From Narthecium ossifragum (lineage: Eukaryota; Streptophyta; Magnoliopsida; Dioscoreales; Nartheciaceae), in assembly GCA_963920575.1 (NCBI GenBank), contig OY986966.1, positions 28,158,581-28,222,580 on the forward strand: a stretch of 64,000 nucleotides of DNA, given 5' to 3'. How positions within the stretch are numbered: position 1 is the stretch's first letter; each line of letters starts with the position of its first letter. Shown here one piece after another: positions 21,951 through 36,900 of the stretch. A program made the position numbers and the translations under genes. The notes below the pieces were generated by a model. The model saw only the letters and a program-made list of their open reading frames with translations, was not told where the DNA came from and made no database searches.

Positions 21951-24900
21951 ATGGCGGTGACGCGCGGCGATCTCCTCGTCTGCTTCTTGCTCTTTCTCTC
22001 GGCGTCCGTTGCTGCCGCGGATTCAATCTTTGGGTGTGGTGGATTTATCCAGGTGATTCGAAACGCTATTAATTTGAAACCACAGTTCTTGATGGACTCG
22101 TATCTATGTTTTCTTGGCGCATTTGTACTGTTAGTCGTGGATCTTATTATGGGGAGTTGCTAGATTGTTTGCTTGTTCTTTGATTTTTCATTGCATTGTC
22201 ATTTGATGAATCTATGGATGCGCTGGGGTTCTTTGATCTCTATATTAGCCATCTTTTGCACGGTGTCTCCACTAAATCTTCTGCATCGAGTTGATCGATT
22301 ACTTTCTTGCACGATTCTTGGAGGGGGTTGCTATGGCTCTCTCTCTCTCTCTCTCTCTCACCATATTCACCCTAGTTCTTGACAGAATAGGTATTCTGTC
22401 TTCTCGCTGTCTCCAGATTCTACACTAAATCCTCTGCATCTGCATCGAGTTCATAAAGTTAGTTTCTTGCGCGATTGCTATCTTTGTTTCGTCAGTTATT
22501 AATCGTGCTGATTGTTTTTTTGCAATTTCTATGGTTTCTTGATTTGCTGGCTATGTAATGGGAGAGTTTGGTGGAGTCGATTCACATGGTTCATGATGTC
22601 ACCATGATCTCTGGTTTTTAATGAATTCAGTTCAGATTTGGTCTGAACGCCATTATTTATTCACTGACTACACTGTTTGGAGTTATTTGATTGCTTGTTG
22701 TGATAATGCCACGGCATTTGATCTAATGAATTGTATGATGTTTCGTAGGCAAGCTCGTCACTGATTAAAGCGAGGAAGGCATCTGATTCGAAGTTGGATT
22801 ACTCTCACATCACGGTATGCCCGGTTTATGAGGAAATTTTATCTTGCCTAAGTAAATATCTCGAGAAGGTTCTATCTCGTATATTACCTATTTCATGCAG
22901 TTTGCAGGCTCCATTAAGATGTCCTACAAACATTGCCGTTTATGGTGTAACTCATGCTAAAATTTAAACCTAGGTTGAACTTCGTACGGTTGATGGGTTG
23001 GTTAAGGACTGGACTCAGTGTGCCCCAAATGGATACTACTTCATTCCTGTATATGATAAGGTATGCTTCCCCATTATTTATTGTTTGCTCAAATAACTCT
23101 TCCTTCTTAGTTTTATGCTCTCATTCAGTTTGGCATCCCCATTTGCTAGTCAGAAAGTTGGTATGGTGAAATGGAATCTTTAATAGCCATCTATCTTGCA
23201 GCTTGCCTGAATTGAGCAATATTCTGATTCCAAATAGTTTGATTCCATTATAACTATGTTGAGATTAACACGTCTGCCAGTCCCAAATCTAATACTCAAT
23301 TTTGTTCAGAAGAAGAAGAATTCATATTTTGATTCAAGCTACTGAAACTAAAGCTCATGTGGAGGCATGTTAAATGAAATAGAAAAGAATGCCTATCTTA
23401 CTCTAAATATCATAATGCTAAAACAAGTCCAAAAAGAGTGAATGTCACTCGTTAAAAGGGACACTGACATTGGAGCAGCATAGCAGCATCTTGTATTATG
23501 GATGGAGTTATCCATGCTACCAAACATGGATCTGAGGCTCAAAGAATCAAGGCATCATCACTGAAACCCCTGTCCAGAATAATGCAGAAATAAGTCGACA
23601 ATGGCTAAAAGAATAGACGGAGAGAGCCACATAATGACTACTTGAAGTGGAAATTAATCGAGTCTTTGATGGATGCATGTGTAATGTCTTTTTAAATAAG
23701 GCAAAGGGTGCTTACTATCATGTGGATATGAGCCACATTCATTCATTAATTGTCTGTTTTATTCCAGTTAATAGGAACTTGCATTTTATAACATGATCTA
23801 GGATTTTGCATGTAACAAGATATGAGAATCTTTTTCCTGCCGAGACATAGTGTTTGCCATTTGAGGGCTATGGCTTTGAACTTGGTATCTCCCTTTTTGT
23901 CGTTCTATCTGTTGTCTCATTTGTGTTGTTGGTTATTTTGCATTTTATTCAGTTCTCTTTCTCTCAGTTATGTTATGTCTTCGTGATCAAAATTGCTCCT
24001 TCCCTTACTGGCAATACACGATGTCACGATGTTTCATATTCCTCTGCTCTCTCAGTTTACTTCATTTTTGTTCTGCGATATTACTTTTCTTGTAATGTTT
24101 TCTCAGTTTGTCTGTAGGGTTCTTTTGTTATCAAGGTCAAAGGACCTGATGGCTGGTCGTGGCATCCTGATAGTGTGAGTAAAAAGCAGGAAATTCCCAT
24201 TTTCTCATTAAAGTAAAAATGTCTCTACTTTGCCTTGTGTTAGACCCAAGCTTTACTGTGTGGGATTCTTTATGGATTATGTAAATATTTGGCAATATTT
24301 TGCAGGTCCCAGTTGTCATTGACCAAGATGGCTGTAATGCAAATGCAGATATCAATTTTAAATTCACAGGGTTTGTGTACTTTGAACTTCTTTAAGTACT
24401 TTTGTTTTCATTTATTTACTCACATGGTTTGTAATCATTAATTCTTAGTCATATTTGACTCCCTTGGGGTAATTTGCATCATAGATTTGCGATAACTGGA
24501 AGGTTAAAGGGCGCTGTTGGTGGAAAAAGTTGTTCTTTAGAGGATGGAGGACCTTCTGGTGTGAAGGTTGAGCTCTTATCTTTGTTGGATGACCTCATTG
24601 CATCTGCTTTTACATCAGCGACAGGGGAATATTCATTTACAAATGTGACTCCAGGTTTGACGTGCATATAATTAGCAGTTTGTCTCATTTATATCTGATG
24701 TATGGAAGTGCCAACTATGTAAATCTTGCTAGATCTGATATGTCCTTTTCTATGCAAAGTTCATTTGGGCTTCCTGTTTTGTGAAATCAGATAAATAAAT
24801 CCTATATCAAATGTGTTGTATCATAGCTACTGTTTCTGGCAGTTTTGAGTAAACGCCTAGACAAAAAGGTGACAGAGAATCACGATGCTTAAAGATTGAG

Positions 24901-27900
24901 ATGTTAATGCGTGGCATATCAGCGTCAAGTAATTAGAGTGGTTATACTTCTATGTACAAGTTTATGTGTTTCAAGCATATGGTAAGCATGCGTAATAGTG
25001 TATATATCCTGACCTTGGTTGGCCATATGAGCAAATTTGGGAGTGATATTATAGCTAATATCACGTAACTAATGTTGGTTACCTAATTATAGGCATGTTT
25101 AGTACTGAGCATGCAATTCAAACATGATAATACTTGGAATACGGTTTGGGGAGCTACATCAGGCAGCATTGTCATTGGAGTAGCTATGGGTCTAAGATTA
25201 CAATAGTATGACTTAAGATTTTCTTACATTTATATGCATATTATTGTTGCTTTATCCACTTAACCTAATTGTACTAGTAATCATGGCTGGGACGTGTGTG
25301 ATCCAATTTTAACACAACTATGAAGCATTCAGAGGCATGGTCGTGAAGGTTTTTCTTGACGAGTAGCAACATCACTTCTAGGCGGATCCTGCAACTAAGA
25401 TGCCAATACATGTTCATCTCTAGGGCATATGTTATGAACCAAAGAGAGAGTATTTTAAGTAATTAAATTATTAGACGTCTAAAGGAAAGACATTATGCTT
25501 ATGAAATCTACATTAATACATTACACTGAGACTAAGCTGAAGCTTATCTACCTAGATGGACAAAAGACAGCTTTTACCAATTTAACTTGCATTCCAATAT
25601 TCATGTGCAGGAAGGTACAAATTGTGTGCTTCTCATCCAAATCTAGAGATTGAAGTTAGAGGTTCCTCAGAGGTCTGATCCCTTTGAGTTTCTCTTCATA
25701 TGCAAGGCACAGTCGGTAGTTGCTTACTTGGCCTTCTCATTAAATGCTTGCAGTTGGAGCTGAGCTTTGGAAATTTGGTGGTAGATGATGTATTCTTTGT
25801 ATCTGGTTATGAAATTCGTGGTTTCGTTGTTGCTCAGGTACAATATTGATTGCAGCAAGATGGACACGTAGCTGCGTTTTTGTTTGCTCGACTTTTTTAT
25901 ACTTCCAATTTTAGTTGCTGTTCTCATTTATTTTTCTTTCTCACTTTATACTTTTCTCCTTCCCCCCTTGTTTTGGTTTCTTTTTCTTCTGTTTATGTAT
26001 TTCCTAACTGCCGTTTCTTTGCCAGCTTTTATAGATGGGGATCCTCTGATTAGGTTTAATATGAATTTACCCTCCTGGCTCTATGATAGTGATATCTGTA
26101 GTTCCCAGCAGGCTGCTATTGCTGATGACTGCAGTAGCAGCTATCTGTTTGCAGCTCCTTTTTGTCAAAATACATTTGGTGTACATAGTCATGTACTTTC
26201 CTGTGTGGTGTTAATTCTTTGGACTGTGTAACATGGACCACCCCATTCTGGGATATACTGGGCTGAGTGTGCATACCTCTTCATTGTTCATATTGTTGAT
26301 TTCAAGTTATTAGGCATTGTTACTCAGACTTCAATTTCTCATTCAGAGGACTTCGATGTAACATACAATAGGCGCGGCATTAGGAAATGCTTTATTGTGA
26401 TCAAATTACAGTTGATATGAAGCACAAAGATTTGCTAGTGCAAATCTCTGGGGACTTAAATATTTCACCAACTTTCGTACTACTGCAGGGAAATCCAATT
26501 TTGGGAGTTCATGTGTATTTATATTCAGATGATGTCCTAGAGGTGCATTGTCCCAATGGGATTGCTAATTCCCCATGGCCAAAAAAAGCTCTATGTCATG
26601 CCGTATCTGATGCAGATGGGAAGTTCACCTTTGCTTCAGTACCTTGTGGTAATTCTGTTTTCATCTTTATAAATTCTGCATTTTCTTTGTATTTGCTCAT
26701 TTCCTACTGTGAGATTCGAGCCATACCCGAGGCCAAATGGAAAGTTCACGTTTAATCCAATACCCATGAGATAATTATGTTGTTCATCTGGATATGCTCT
26801 TTGTCTTCTTTAGATCTATATGAGTTTTACTGAGGCAACATATGAAGTCTGGAGAGAGTCTGTAATATCATGGCATGGATGGATGCTGTTTATGCTCTTT
26901 TTCTGGTTTCTTTGATTCGTTTGGTGTAATTGTAGGGGCTTATGAGTTGGTACCATACTATAAGGGAGAGAATACAGTTTTTGATGTTTCACCTGCTTCA
27001 CTTGCTGTGAATGTTGACCATCTTCATGTTACAATCGCCCAAAAGTTTCAGGTACTAGTTGGGTATTAGCCATATGTTTATTGATTGCCTTTTGTTTTCT
27101 ATTAGTCCTCAAATAATCTTTCTCGGAGATCTTAGCCTCGAGATTGTTTTAAGGAGAATTAAAATATTCAGCTCTCTAGTTGGTAGACTTAATTCTTTTG
27201 GATCATCAATCAATCGAGTAATATTCGATTTTCATGAAGTCTAAAAGGTTTTCAAATCTCTTTTTGTTCATGAAGAATTAGACGTAATTTACTTCTGAAT
27301 ACAATTTAGAAGAAGATGCGAAGTCACAAAAAGTCGGTCACTATTAGGGGGTGCATAGTTGGATACTTGGATTTGGGCTTTCCTTTTGAATAGTGCTTTT
27401 CTAGGTCGCAAAAAGGCACAACCATGATAACCGTCAAGTCTCATACCAATTATCTGGCATTGGCTTTTGTAGTGAAGCCAATCCCAAATAGTTCGAGTCC
27501 ACTCCCAAAATTTGTGACCAACAATGTAATAACTTATATCACGATTTTCAGATTTTGTAAGGAATCCTTGTTTTTTTTAAGTTCTTAAGATTTCATTGAA
27601 GGTTTTATTGGACCGAGTGTTCTAATCATTTGTTTTATTCCTTGCCCATTGTGTAGTATTGGGGAGGTCAAGATTTGTCGAAACTTCCATGTTTGCCGGT
27701 TTCTAAATATCAAGATAATCTTTCTGTCCCTTGATTGGAATTATAGGGTTTGAGGCATGCCTTCTTGCTTTAAATGTGTCATTGGGAAAATATGACGTTA
27801 GAATCTAAAAAAGTTTGATATTATGTTGCTGGAATAATTATGCTTGCAATTGAGCAGTCTTAGTCTAATTTTGTGTTTAAGGGTGAAAACATAGCGTACT

Positions 27901-30900
27901 AGATTTTATGCCTAATGTGATTTGGATGTAATGCCACTTAGATGAGATTGAGACTAGACCTATCACTGAAATCCTTGAGTGGAATTTGATCCACATCACG
28001 TGACCTAGTTACTTGGTGCAGAACTACTTGTCTGCACCTAATATAGGTCTACTGTATTAGCATTTCATGACTTGATAGGCCCAGTCCAACCCAATGTGTC
28101 GAAACTGCTGAACTAACCGAATACAAAATTGTGGAAATTGGTTCTTCTTGTTTGACCCAAGGATTGCCATGCCGATCGGCACATGCTGACATGGACCGAT
28201 CTGTATTGCACTAGTAAATTACCGGCATGATGTCTCTGTTGGCATACACCTTGTCCCAATGTATTAATTAACTAAGGGGCTTCATTCTGCTAGCACAAAG
28301 TTTGTGCCTAGTGTCAGCATGTGTCACTCCAATTGGCACGCGCCGTACTGGCCAGAGACCGGCACAACATGTGCCACCAGCATGGTAATCCTTGGTCTTA
28401 CCTGCTCAAGTTGCATCCCTAGCTCTATTGTGCAACTTGGATCATGTTCATCTAGTACAATATATTTCCACATAGTACTTTCTGATTTTCTTTCTGATGG
28501 GGTTTTGCTCTTTAGATGTTATCCTATGTTTAGGTATGTATAAGAATAACTTCTTTGATGTTAATTTGGTGTCTGCGGGTAATGAAGTTTAGTGATCTAT
28601 TGCATGTAAAGCATGTATTTCTACATGTCCGTTATGATTCTGAAACTGACATAGGAGCACAAAGTCTTAGTTGCCTTTTTTTTCCCGTGAATTGGGATTT
28701 GTTGGCTGCAAGCTTCAAACCTTCAACCTTGTACAAAAATGTGGAGATAATTCGGATTCACCCAAATGCTGAGCAATGAAGAGTGATTTATTTACCTTAT
28801 CAGTACCTATTTTTCATAAGCACGTGGTGTCTTAATTGTCTATTAAGTCCTATCTAACTCGTGCTTTTTGGACATTAGTTTGTTCTTTAACTTCCGTATT
28901 CTTAGCTAATTGTTCTCTGCTTACTTCTTGACAGGTCACTGGATTTTCTGTTGGAGGCCGTGTAGTTGATGGCTCTGGTGCTGGAGTAGGCAGTGCGGAA
29001 ATTATAGTAGATGGCCAATTGAGGGCTGTCACCGATAGTGAAGGATTTTACAAGCTTGATCAGGTATCATTTAAGGTGTATTTCATAGTTTCTTTTGTTG
29101 TCATTTCTCAGCAGAAGTTCCATATTCCAATTTAATTATTGGACTGCAAGCGAGATCACCTTGATACTAGGTTGCATTAGGACTCCATCTTTGTTCACGC
29201 TGAAAAATATGAAACCAAACCTGTTAGTAACAATTCTGATATTATTTGTTCTGCTCAACTTCCGACTTCCAGCAGTTCATTCTGACACTAGCTATGTCTG
29301 GCAAACTTCCGAAGTCTCTTCATAGACTACCATCCAATTTCTGAAGATCTTTACTCTTCTTTTTCTGCATTTACATATGAAGAGTGTGCTCAAGTGTAGC
29401 TGACTTCTTCTGAAACTGATTACATCTCACTCGCATAAGGTCACCAGCCAATTGGCATCATAAATTTAACACCTAGACTTCAAGACACGATTGATCTTTG
29501 TCTAAATTTAGCACACATCTCTATTTGTTTTTAATTTTTATGCTTGTTTCATAACTGCTTGTTTATTAATTTTTCGTTTTCAGGTTACGTCCAAAAATTA
29601 CTCTATATCAGCAAGGAAGGATCACTATAAATTCAATAGTCTTGAAAATTTCCTGGTAAGATGTTTGATAATACTGACTTATATGATATGTTGTCATGTA
29701 GAATATTGTAATAGTCAGTTACCTTCTTATTTATTGCTTAGTTTGTATTTTAGTATGCCAGACCTTGTATGAAACTTGAACACATATAGGTTCTTCCAAA
29801 CATGGCCTCCATTGATAACATTGAAGCAGTCTCCTACGATCTCTGTGGCATCGTCCGATCAATTATCACAAATTCAAAGGCCAAGGTAAATTCCCTATTT
29901 GCTGCTTTTACTATTAAGTGAAATTGCTGCTTGATGCATAAATGTCCTTAAAGGCTTTGGTTTGGCAAAAACAGTATCTTATTGTTGTCTATGGCCAGGT
30001 GATGTTGACTCATGGGCCTGAGAATGTCCAGCCTCAAATGAGGCTAACTAATGACGGAGGGAGTTTCTGTTTTGAGGTTGTCTACCTTATAGCATTTTGT
30101 TGCCTTTATGATTTTTTTTAAACTAGTTTGATCTATTTTTTGAGACTTTTCCATCTAATCCTTTAGAGATATATGTGTAAAGCATAGTGATTCTAATTCA
30201 ATTAATAATATCACTTTTTCCTGCCTGGCAAATCCTTCAACATTATATTACTTAGATAGGCCATTGCCGCCATTCTATGTGTCAATAATGATAATTTTTA
30301 AGGGTGAATCGGATAGTACTCAAAGGACCTAAGGACTTAAGAATCACAAGAGTTCATGTTCCTTCTTTGTCAGTGGAAAGCCTGTTTTCTTCCGCACTTT
30401 TTGTTTCTTGCTATTTCCTTCCATTGTGAACCTCTTGAAACATCCGTAAGTGTATTATATTATGTTGCTAAGTGCTCCATCTTATGTTGCTAAGTGCACC
30501 ATCTTATGTTGCTATTTAGTTTCCACATGACATAACGCTATGACAGTGGAAAATGAAAAGTGCTCACAATATAGAGAGGGGATAACTGGCTTACCACCTA
30601 TCAAACAGATTCTTAGAATCAGTGATCCAGCATGACATAACTCTATGACAGTGGCATTTGTGTGTGTACTAGCCAAGATTGCAGTGTAGGTGGCACAGTG
30701 GCTGGTGTTCAGCGTAAAACTTGCAGTGTACTAGCCAAGATTGCAGTGTGTACTAGCCAACATTATATTGTGTGCGTGAGACTTCCTTTGTACTAGCAAC
30801 ATTTTTAACCTTACATGTTTTTGCTTGCTGTGGAATTTTCTCATGGAACTGCACCTGTCCTATGACATTTTACTCTGTTGTAAAACTTGTACAATAGCAT

Positions 30901-33900
30901 CCTGTTTGCGATGTAAATGCCAACTTTTGTATGATCACCTTTTTATGCTTTTCTTCTTTTATTGCTTTAATAATGTACTTTTACTTCTCTCTTGTGAGGA
31001 ATATGATTAGCAGTGTTGTTGGACTATCTTAAATAGGTTCCTCCAGGTGAATACCGGTTGTCTGCCCTGGGTGTGGAATCCGACACATCCTCTGGACTTC
31101 TATATTCTCCGTCATATGTTGATGTCAAGGTTGACAGACCAATAAGTTATGTAGAATTCTATCAGGTAGCTATTTGGAAGAAAATTACCTTTTGTTCTCT
31201 CCTTTTTTGTTTGACCTGTTTGGAGTGCTGCTGCGGGTGAAAATATAGAACTTCATGTAAGTTTGCAAGTGAAGTTATCATCTAAATTCAATAATCTGCT
31301 ATCTCTATTCAGGCACAGGTTGATGTTCGTGGATCAGTACTTTGCAAGGAAAAATGCAGTCCTTTGTTATCTGTATTTCTCACAAGATTAGTGGGTAAAG
31401 GTGGGGATGAAAGGAAGACGGTTTCTTTAAGTCCTGAAAGTGGTAGCTTTATATTTTCAAAAGTTTTCCCAGGAAAGTATCGAATTGAGGTATATTACTT
31501 TCCTGATCTTAGTTAATTTGGATATCTCCAGACATAAATGGATATTAATTATTCATGCGGTCACTCTCAGCTTACATGTTTATAATGCCAGAAATGGAAG
31601 ATCTCATGTTTGAAATATTAAATTATGCTATCGATCCTTTTCAGTTTTCAGCCTCTTGCTATGGCTAATTCTATTGATCATGCTTTTATGCCACTGACTC
31701 CCTCCCTTCTTTGACAATGTAATGCATCTTTAGGTTAAACACGATTCTTCATCAGTTATGCTCGATGACAGTTGGTGTTGGGAGCAGAATTCTGTTGATC
31801 TAGATGTTGGTGCTGAGGATATTGAGGGAATTGTCTTTATACAGAAAGGTTACTGGGTTGACATCATTTCGTCCCATGACACCAATGCTTACATTTTGCT
31901 ACCTGATTCCTCTCATATGGATTTGTTGATAAGGGTATGTGGTAGATGTATTCGTAATCAACTTGTCAAATATACTTTGCAAGTCAAATCAAAATAGTTT
32001 TTCAAACATATTTACTTTTGGGATGTAGAGAGGACCACAGAGAATTTGTGTTGAATCTCCTGGGCTGCATGAGCTTCAATTTGCAAACTCGTGCATTCTC
32101 TTTGAGAGTTCATCAATTAAGTTTGATACGCCAAATCCGTTGGTGAGTTTTTCATGTTTAATGACTACTGTTTATTTGCCTTATTAGTCGCATGTATATG
32201 CTACTTGCTAAAGCTATTGTACGTTGCAGCCCCTTTACGTTACGGCAAAGAAGTATCTTGTCAAGGGAGAAATTCATATCGATTCAGACCTGGAAACTGA
32301 TGTATCTGATTTATCCGGCCGCATTATAGTTGACATATTAAATAAAGAAGCCACTGTTCTTGATACTGTTCAGACTAGACTTGTTACTGGTGAGAACAAC
32401 CAAGCAGGCAGTGCTATATATAAGTACTCGATCTGGTCTGATCTGGGAGTGGATTTGATCTTTGTTCCGCAGGACATAAGGTAAGAGTGATTTGTTTATA
32501 CAATTTGCCACGCACAGTGTTTTGCCGTGAGGGTTATATTATATGTAGCTAATTTTCGTTTTTGGGCATTGTTGCACATCTTCACAAGTTTGTTAGAAGC
32601 AATATCTTTAGGTTCTGAAATTCTGAGGAAAATAAAGAAAATGTCACAAACTTGCATAATTAATTCATCTTGTAAGCTTTCCAAGTACAGTGGAAAATGG
32701 CAAGCATGAAGCACCCCAAGGGCCATCAAAGGCATTTGGCGCCTTTGTATTTTCTGACCATTTAATAAAATCGCCATGCAGATTAGGTGGATTAATTTCT
32801 CTGTGTGCCCTTATCTTTTCAACCATAGTATTGTTTCCAATGTTTTTATCACGCCAATTTGATTAGTCGGTTTTGACCTTCCAATCATGCTTGGCTGGGT
32901 AGACAAGTTAATTACATGAGAGATCTGCTAAGATTCACCTTATGGATGCCAATGTGAATTCTCTATGCTCTTATAGTAAGTACATAATTTGTATCTCCGT
33001 AGAAATTCGAATACTCAAATATATGCATAGTTGTCATGACAAATTGTTCAAATGCTGATCAATTCTTGCATTGTCATATCAGACTTCCAGGTTTTGTCTT
33101 ATACACAGACTAAATATAAGTTAACTTAGGTTTCAGATTTAACCTAAGTTAAATCTAATAAAAAAAAAATTTGTTGCATTGTAAAAACAAAAAAAAAAGT
33201 TGCATTGTCATATCAGACTTCCAGGTTTTGTCTCATACATAGACTAAATATAACTTAACTTAGGTTTCAGATTTAACTTGCTGCATTCTTAAAAATGTAT
33301 GTTGCAAATTTGCAATGTTATGGTCTTCCATGTTGATCTTCATCCTTGTATGGCATCATATACTTTTAATCTTTTTGGTGACATGTCTGCAATGATTTTT
33401 TTCAGTAGCATGAAGGAAAAGAAACTCCTATTCTATCCAAGGCAGCACCATGTAAGTAGCTTTTACACTGTTGTATGACTACAGAGGGATAGAAAGATTG
33501 ACAAATTATTCATTTCTTCCTGTTTAAAACAACAGGTTTCAGTTATGACTGATGGTTGCCAACCTTCTATTCCACAAATTGTTGGTCGAGCTGGGCTTTA
33601 CGTTGAAGGATCAGTGACACCTGCTACATCTGGTGTTAATATAAAAATCTTCGCAGCAGAAGAGAGCAACAATGCTCCTCTCAAAAAAGGTGATTTAGTG
33701 TTGGAATCAATGACAGAGGACGATGGTTCCTTTGTTGCTGGTCCTCTGTATGATGACGCAAGCTATGACATCAAGGCTTTCAAGGTTTGCAATTTGCTTG
33801 TGAGGATGAAGTATTTGACAGTGATTATACCAGTCATATATGGCTACAATGAAGCAGCCATATATTTGCAGCAACTGCCTAGTGTATTTAGCACTTGCCG

Positions 33901-36900
33901 TATATGTTAGTCACCATCAGAAGTTCTCGAAACTTGCCTCTATGTCATGTGCACTTAAGATCATTTTTTTTGAAGATGAACTCCACATCTAAGTTCTTGC
34001 GGTCACTTATATGATCTGTTTTTTGTTTGCTTAAAGAAGCTTTGCTTGTCCTTTTATATGTGATATGATTTTCCAATTAGATATCTTTTACAGCTTGCTG
34101 ACTTGTAAATAGGCACAATTCCCTGTAATTAATGCGTATTGACTTTCCCTGACACTATTAACATGTCACAGAATTGAGTCACGTGAGATGCACCTCTTAA
34201 TGGGATAGGTTTCTAGTTGCATACTCCCTGACTCTTTACTTGTTCATTTTTTTATGCAGCCTGGCTACCATATTAAACAAGTGGGTCCGAATTCATTCAC
34301 TTGCCAGAAGCTTGGTCAAATTTTGGTGCATATAAAGGATGTAGCAGTAGCTGGGGAGCTATTCCCTCCTGTTCTGTTATCACTGAGTGGCGAAGACGGA
34401 TACAGGAACAACTCAATTAGTGGTGCAGGTGGAACTTTTTGCTTTGATAGCTTATTTCCTGGAAGTTTCTATTTACGGCCGCTGTTGAAGGTATATCATC
34501 CGCTTGACACTGCTTATTGATATACTTCCAGGAAATTCAGAAGGTTTAAGTTCTATTCTTCATAGATATTTAAGTTTTTAGGACAAGAGCGACTTTTTTA
34601 CTTCTTTTAGTTATTCAGAAGGTTTCACACTCATTTCTGTTCACGGATCAATCAATTCAATACCCGAATTGTATTCCATGCAGGGTTATCAATGGTAGTG
34701 CTAACTTAGGTTTTGTAGAACAGGGTGAAGTTAGCTGGTATTTTGAGACTTAGCTTCATGCATAAAAGGTGTAGTATCAGGCAGTATGATGTGAGAGAGA
34801 AGTGATAGAGAGATTAAATTTTTAGTATTTAAGATTGCATTTTCTGTATCTCTTGTTATTTCCTCTGTAAATGTAATGATTGAGGAATAAGGAAGTTCTT
34901 ATGTTAATTAGAAAATGTTATCCTTACCCTGGCATTGGCTTGCTTTTCTTTCTTTGGAGTTGCTTTTTGTCCCCCTCATCTGCTAGTTAAAAACGATCTT
35001 CACCATCGGTATACCAATATGACTCAAATTTAGCATCGAGAACGTGTAGAAGCATGGTCCACGGTAAACTTGACTTAGATATGAGTTTAGGTTGGTTAGA
35101 GGGATTCTATGAAGTTATTTTGAAGTAAGGTGAAAAGTATTCTTCACATATGGCATGTTTCTGCTGTACGTTAAACTTCAACTCTATCTAACAGCTACAG
35201 TGCTTCAAAGCTATACTGCTTATGACGTCATGAAATGAATGTATGGTGCTTTCAATTTGTGGAGACATATGGTACTTGTTGCAACCTAATTCAAAATAAT
35301 CTACTGTTCTGCATCAGGTTTCCTCTTCATGGAAGAGTTGTCTTTTTTCGTACTACAAAGTTCTTCTAAATAGCACTTTTTTAGTCTTTGCTCCATGTTA
35401 TTCTCATATTTTATATTTTTGCCAAGGGTCATATTTGAAACACTTGGTTCCCAAACTAATATTGAAGACAATAATTTTATGCAAATGATTTCTGAATTGG
35501 CTTAATGTAATCGTTTTCCAAATAGTGCTACTTCGTGATTTGCATTTTATCCTTATCAGATGCTTAGCTGAAATAATTAGTTATTCAGCAATTATTCTAT
35601 TCAGTACAAATCCTATTATCATTCGTCTCACTGCCTACAACTGCCTAGGTGTTCTGATGACCCTCTTACTTTTATATATAAGGGTAGATGCAAGAGATTT
35701 GTTACTGTGCTCTTAGACTGTACTTATAAGCTTTATTTCTTTGGTATGTATGAGTAGGAGTACTCATTTTCCCCAGCAACAGTGGCTATAGAACTGGGCT
35801 CTGGTGAGTCTAAGGTGATTGAGTTTCGTGCAACCCGTGTTGCTTACAGGTCTGTCTACTTATTCCTTTGTTACTGTGTAACTTATGCTGCATTATAATA
35901 TCTGAGTACGGTCATTTAATGGTTATTAATGTCTACAATTTATGCAATAGTTCTATGAATTTTCTGTTGTTTCTTTGTTTTCGTGTTTTAAAGTTCCTTG
36001 CCATTCATGGGAAATTTTTCGTCGGAGAAGCTGCAATTGAGCCGAAGAGGGAAGAATGTACAGGGGATAGAGGAGGGAGGAGATCTGATTATCGGATATC
36101 TCTTCTTTCCCCTTCTTGTCTTTCCCTGCCACTTTCTTTCCTCCCGCTCGGTTGTAGCTCCTCTGATGGAAATTGAGTGCACAGTGCTATGAGTACCATG
36201 CACTCACACGGACTCATCTTGTGGAAAAAGTAGTTGGGCGCTATGCACCTGCATGAATACTGTGGCTTATTGATCTTTTTGTTTGGAAGTGAAGAATGGA
36301 AGAAGTCTGTGCTGAGTACACTGACTTCTTCAAACACCCAAAATAGCAAGAATATCATGTGCCCGTCGCATGCCCTGAGCATGGTGGGGAAACTTGTGGT
36401 AGTATTTGGTTACAAGACTGGAAAGGGAATGGGAATGGAAATGACCTTGTGTGCGTGTTTGGTATGCCAAAAAAATAGTATGGGAAGGGAATAGGAATGA
36501 CCTTGTGTGGGTGGTTGGTACACAAAGAAAGATGGGGGAATGGAATGGGGATGACCATGAAATTACTCAAATATATTGACCTTGTAGGATTTTTTTTATT
36601 AATTTTAATCCAACAGCCGTTATAAGTAGCGCCCAACGGTTGTTATAAAAGAAGAGTTTGTTTTTGTAATTTGACCAAATGTTAACTGTTCTTGGTGGAA
36701 AAGGAATTAGAAATCGTTCCTTGGAGAAAGGAGTTCGCATTCCCTTTCTGCTAGGAAAGTCCATTCCCATCCCCACCATCAAAAATCAACCAAATATGAG
36801 AATGTGGATCGCCGTTCCCTCTCCATTCCCATTTCCATGATCAAAGGCGGAGAGGGAGAGGGAATTGTGACTCCCATCCTCATATTTGGTTGGTTTTGAA

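Noticed and set aside
22338..22360. CT microsatellite in NOMO intron 1
   Set aside because: Ordinary simple repeat in an intron; similar runs at 44085 and 60320.
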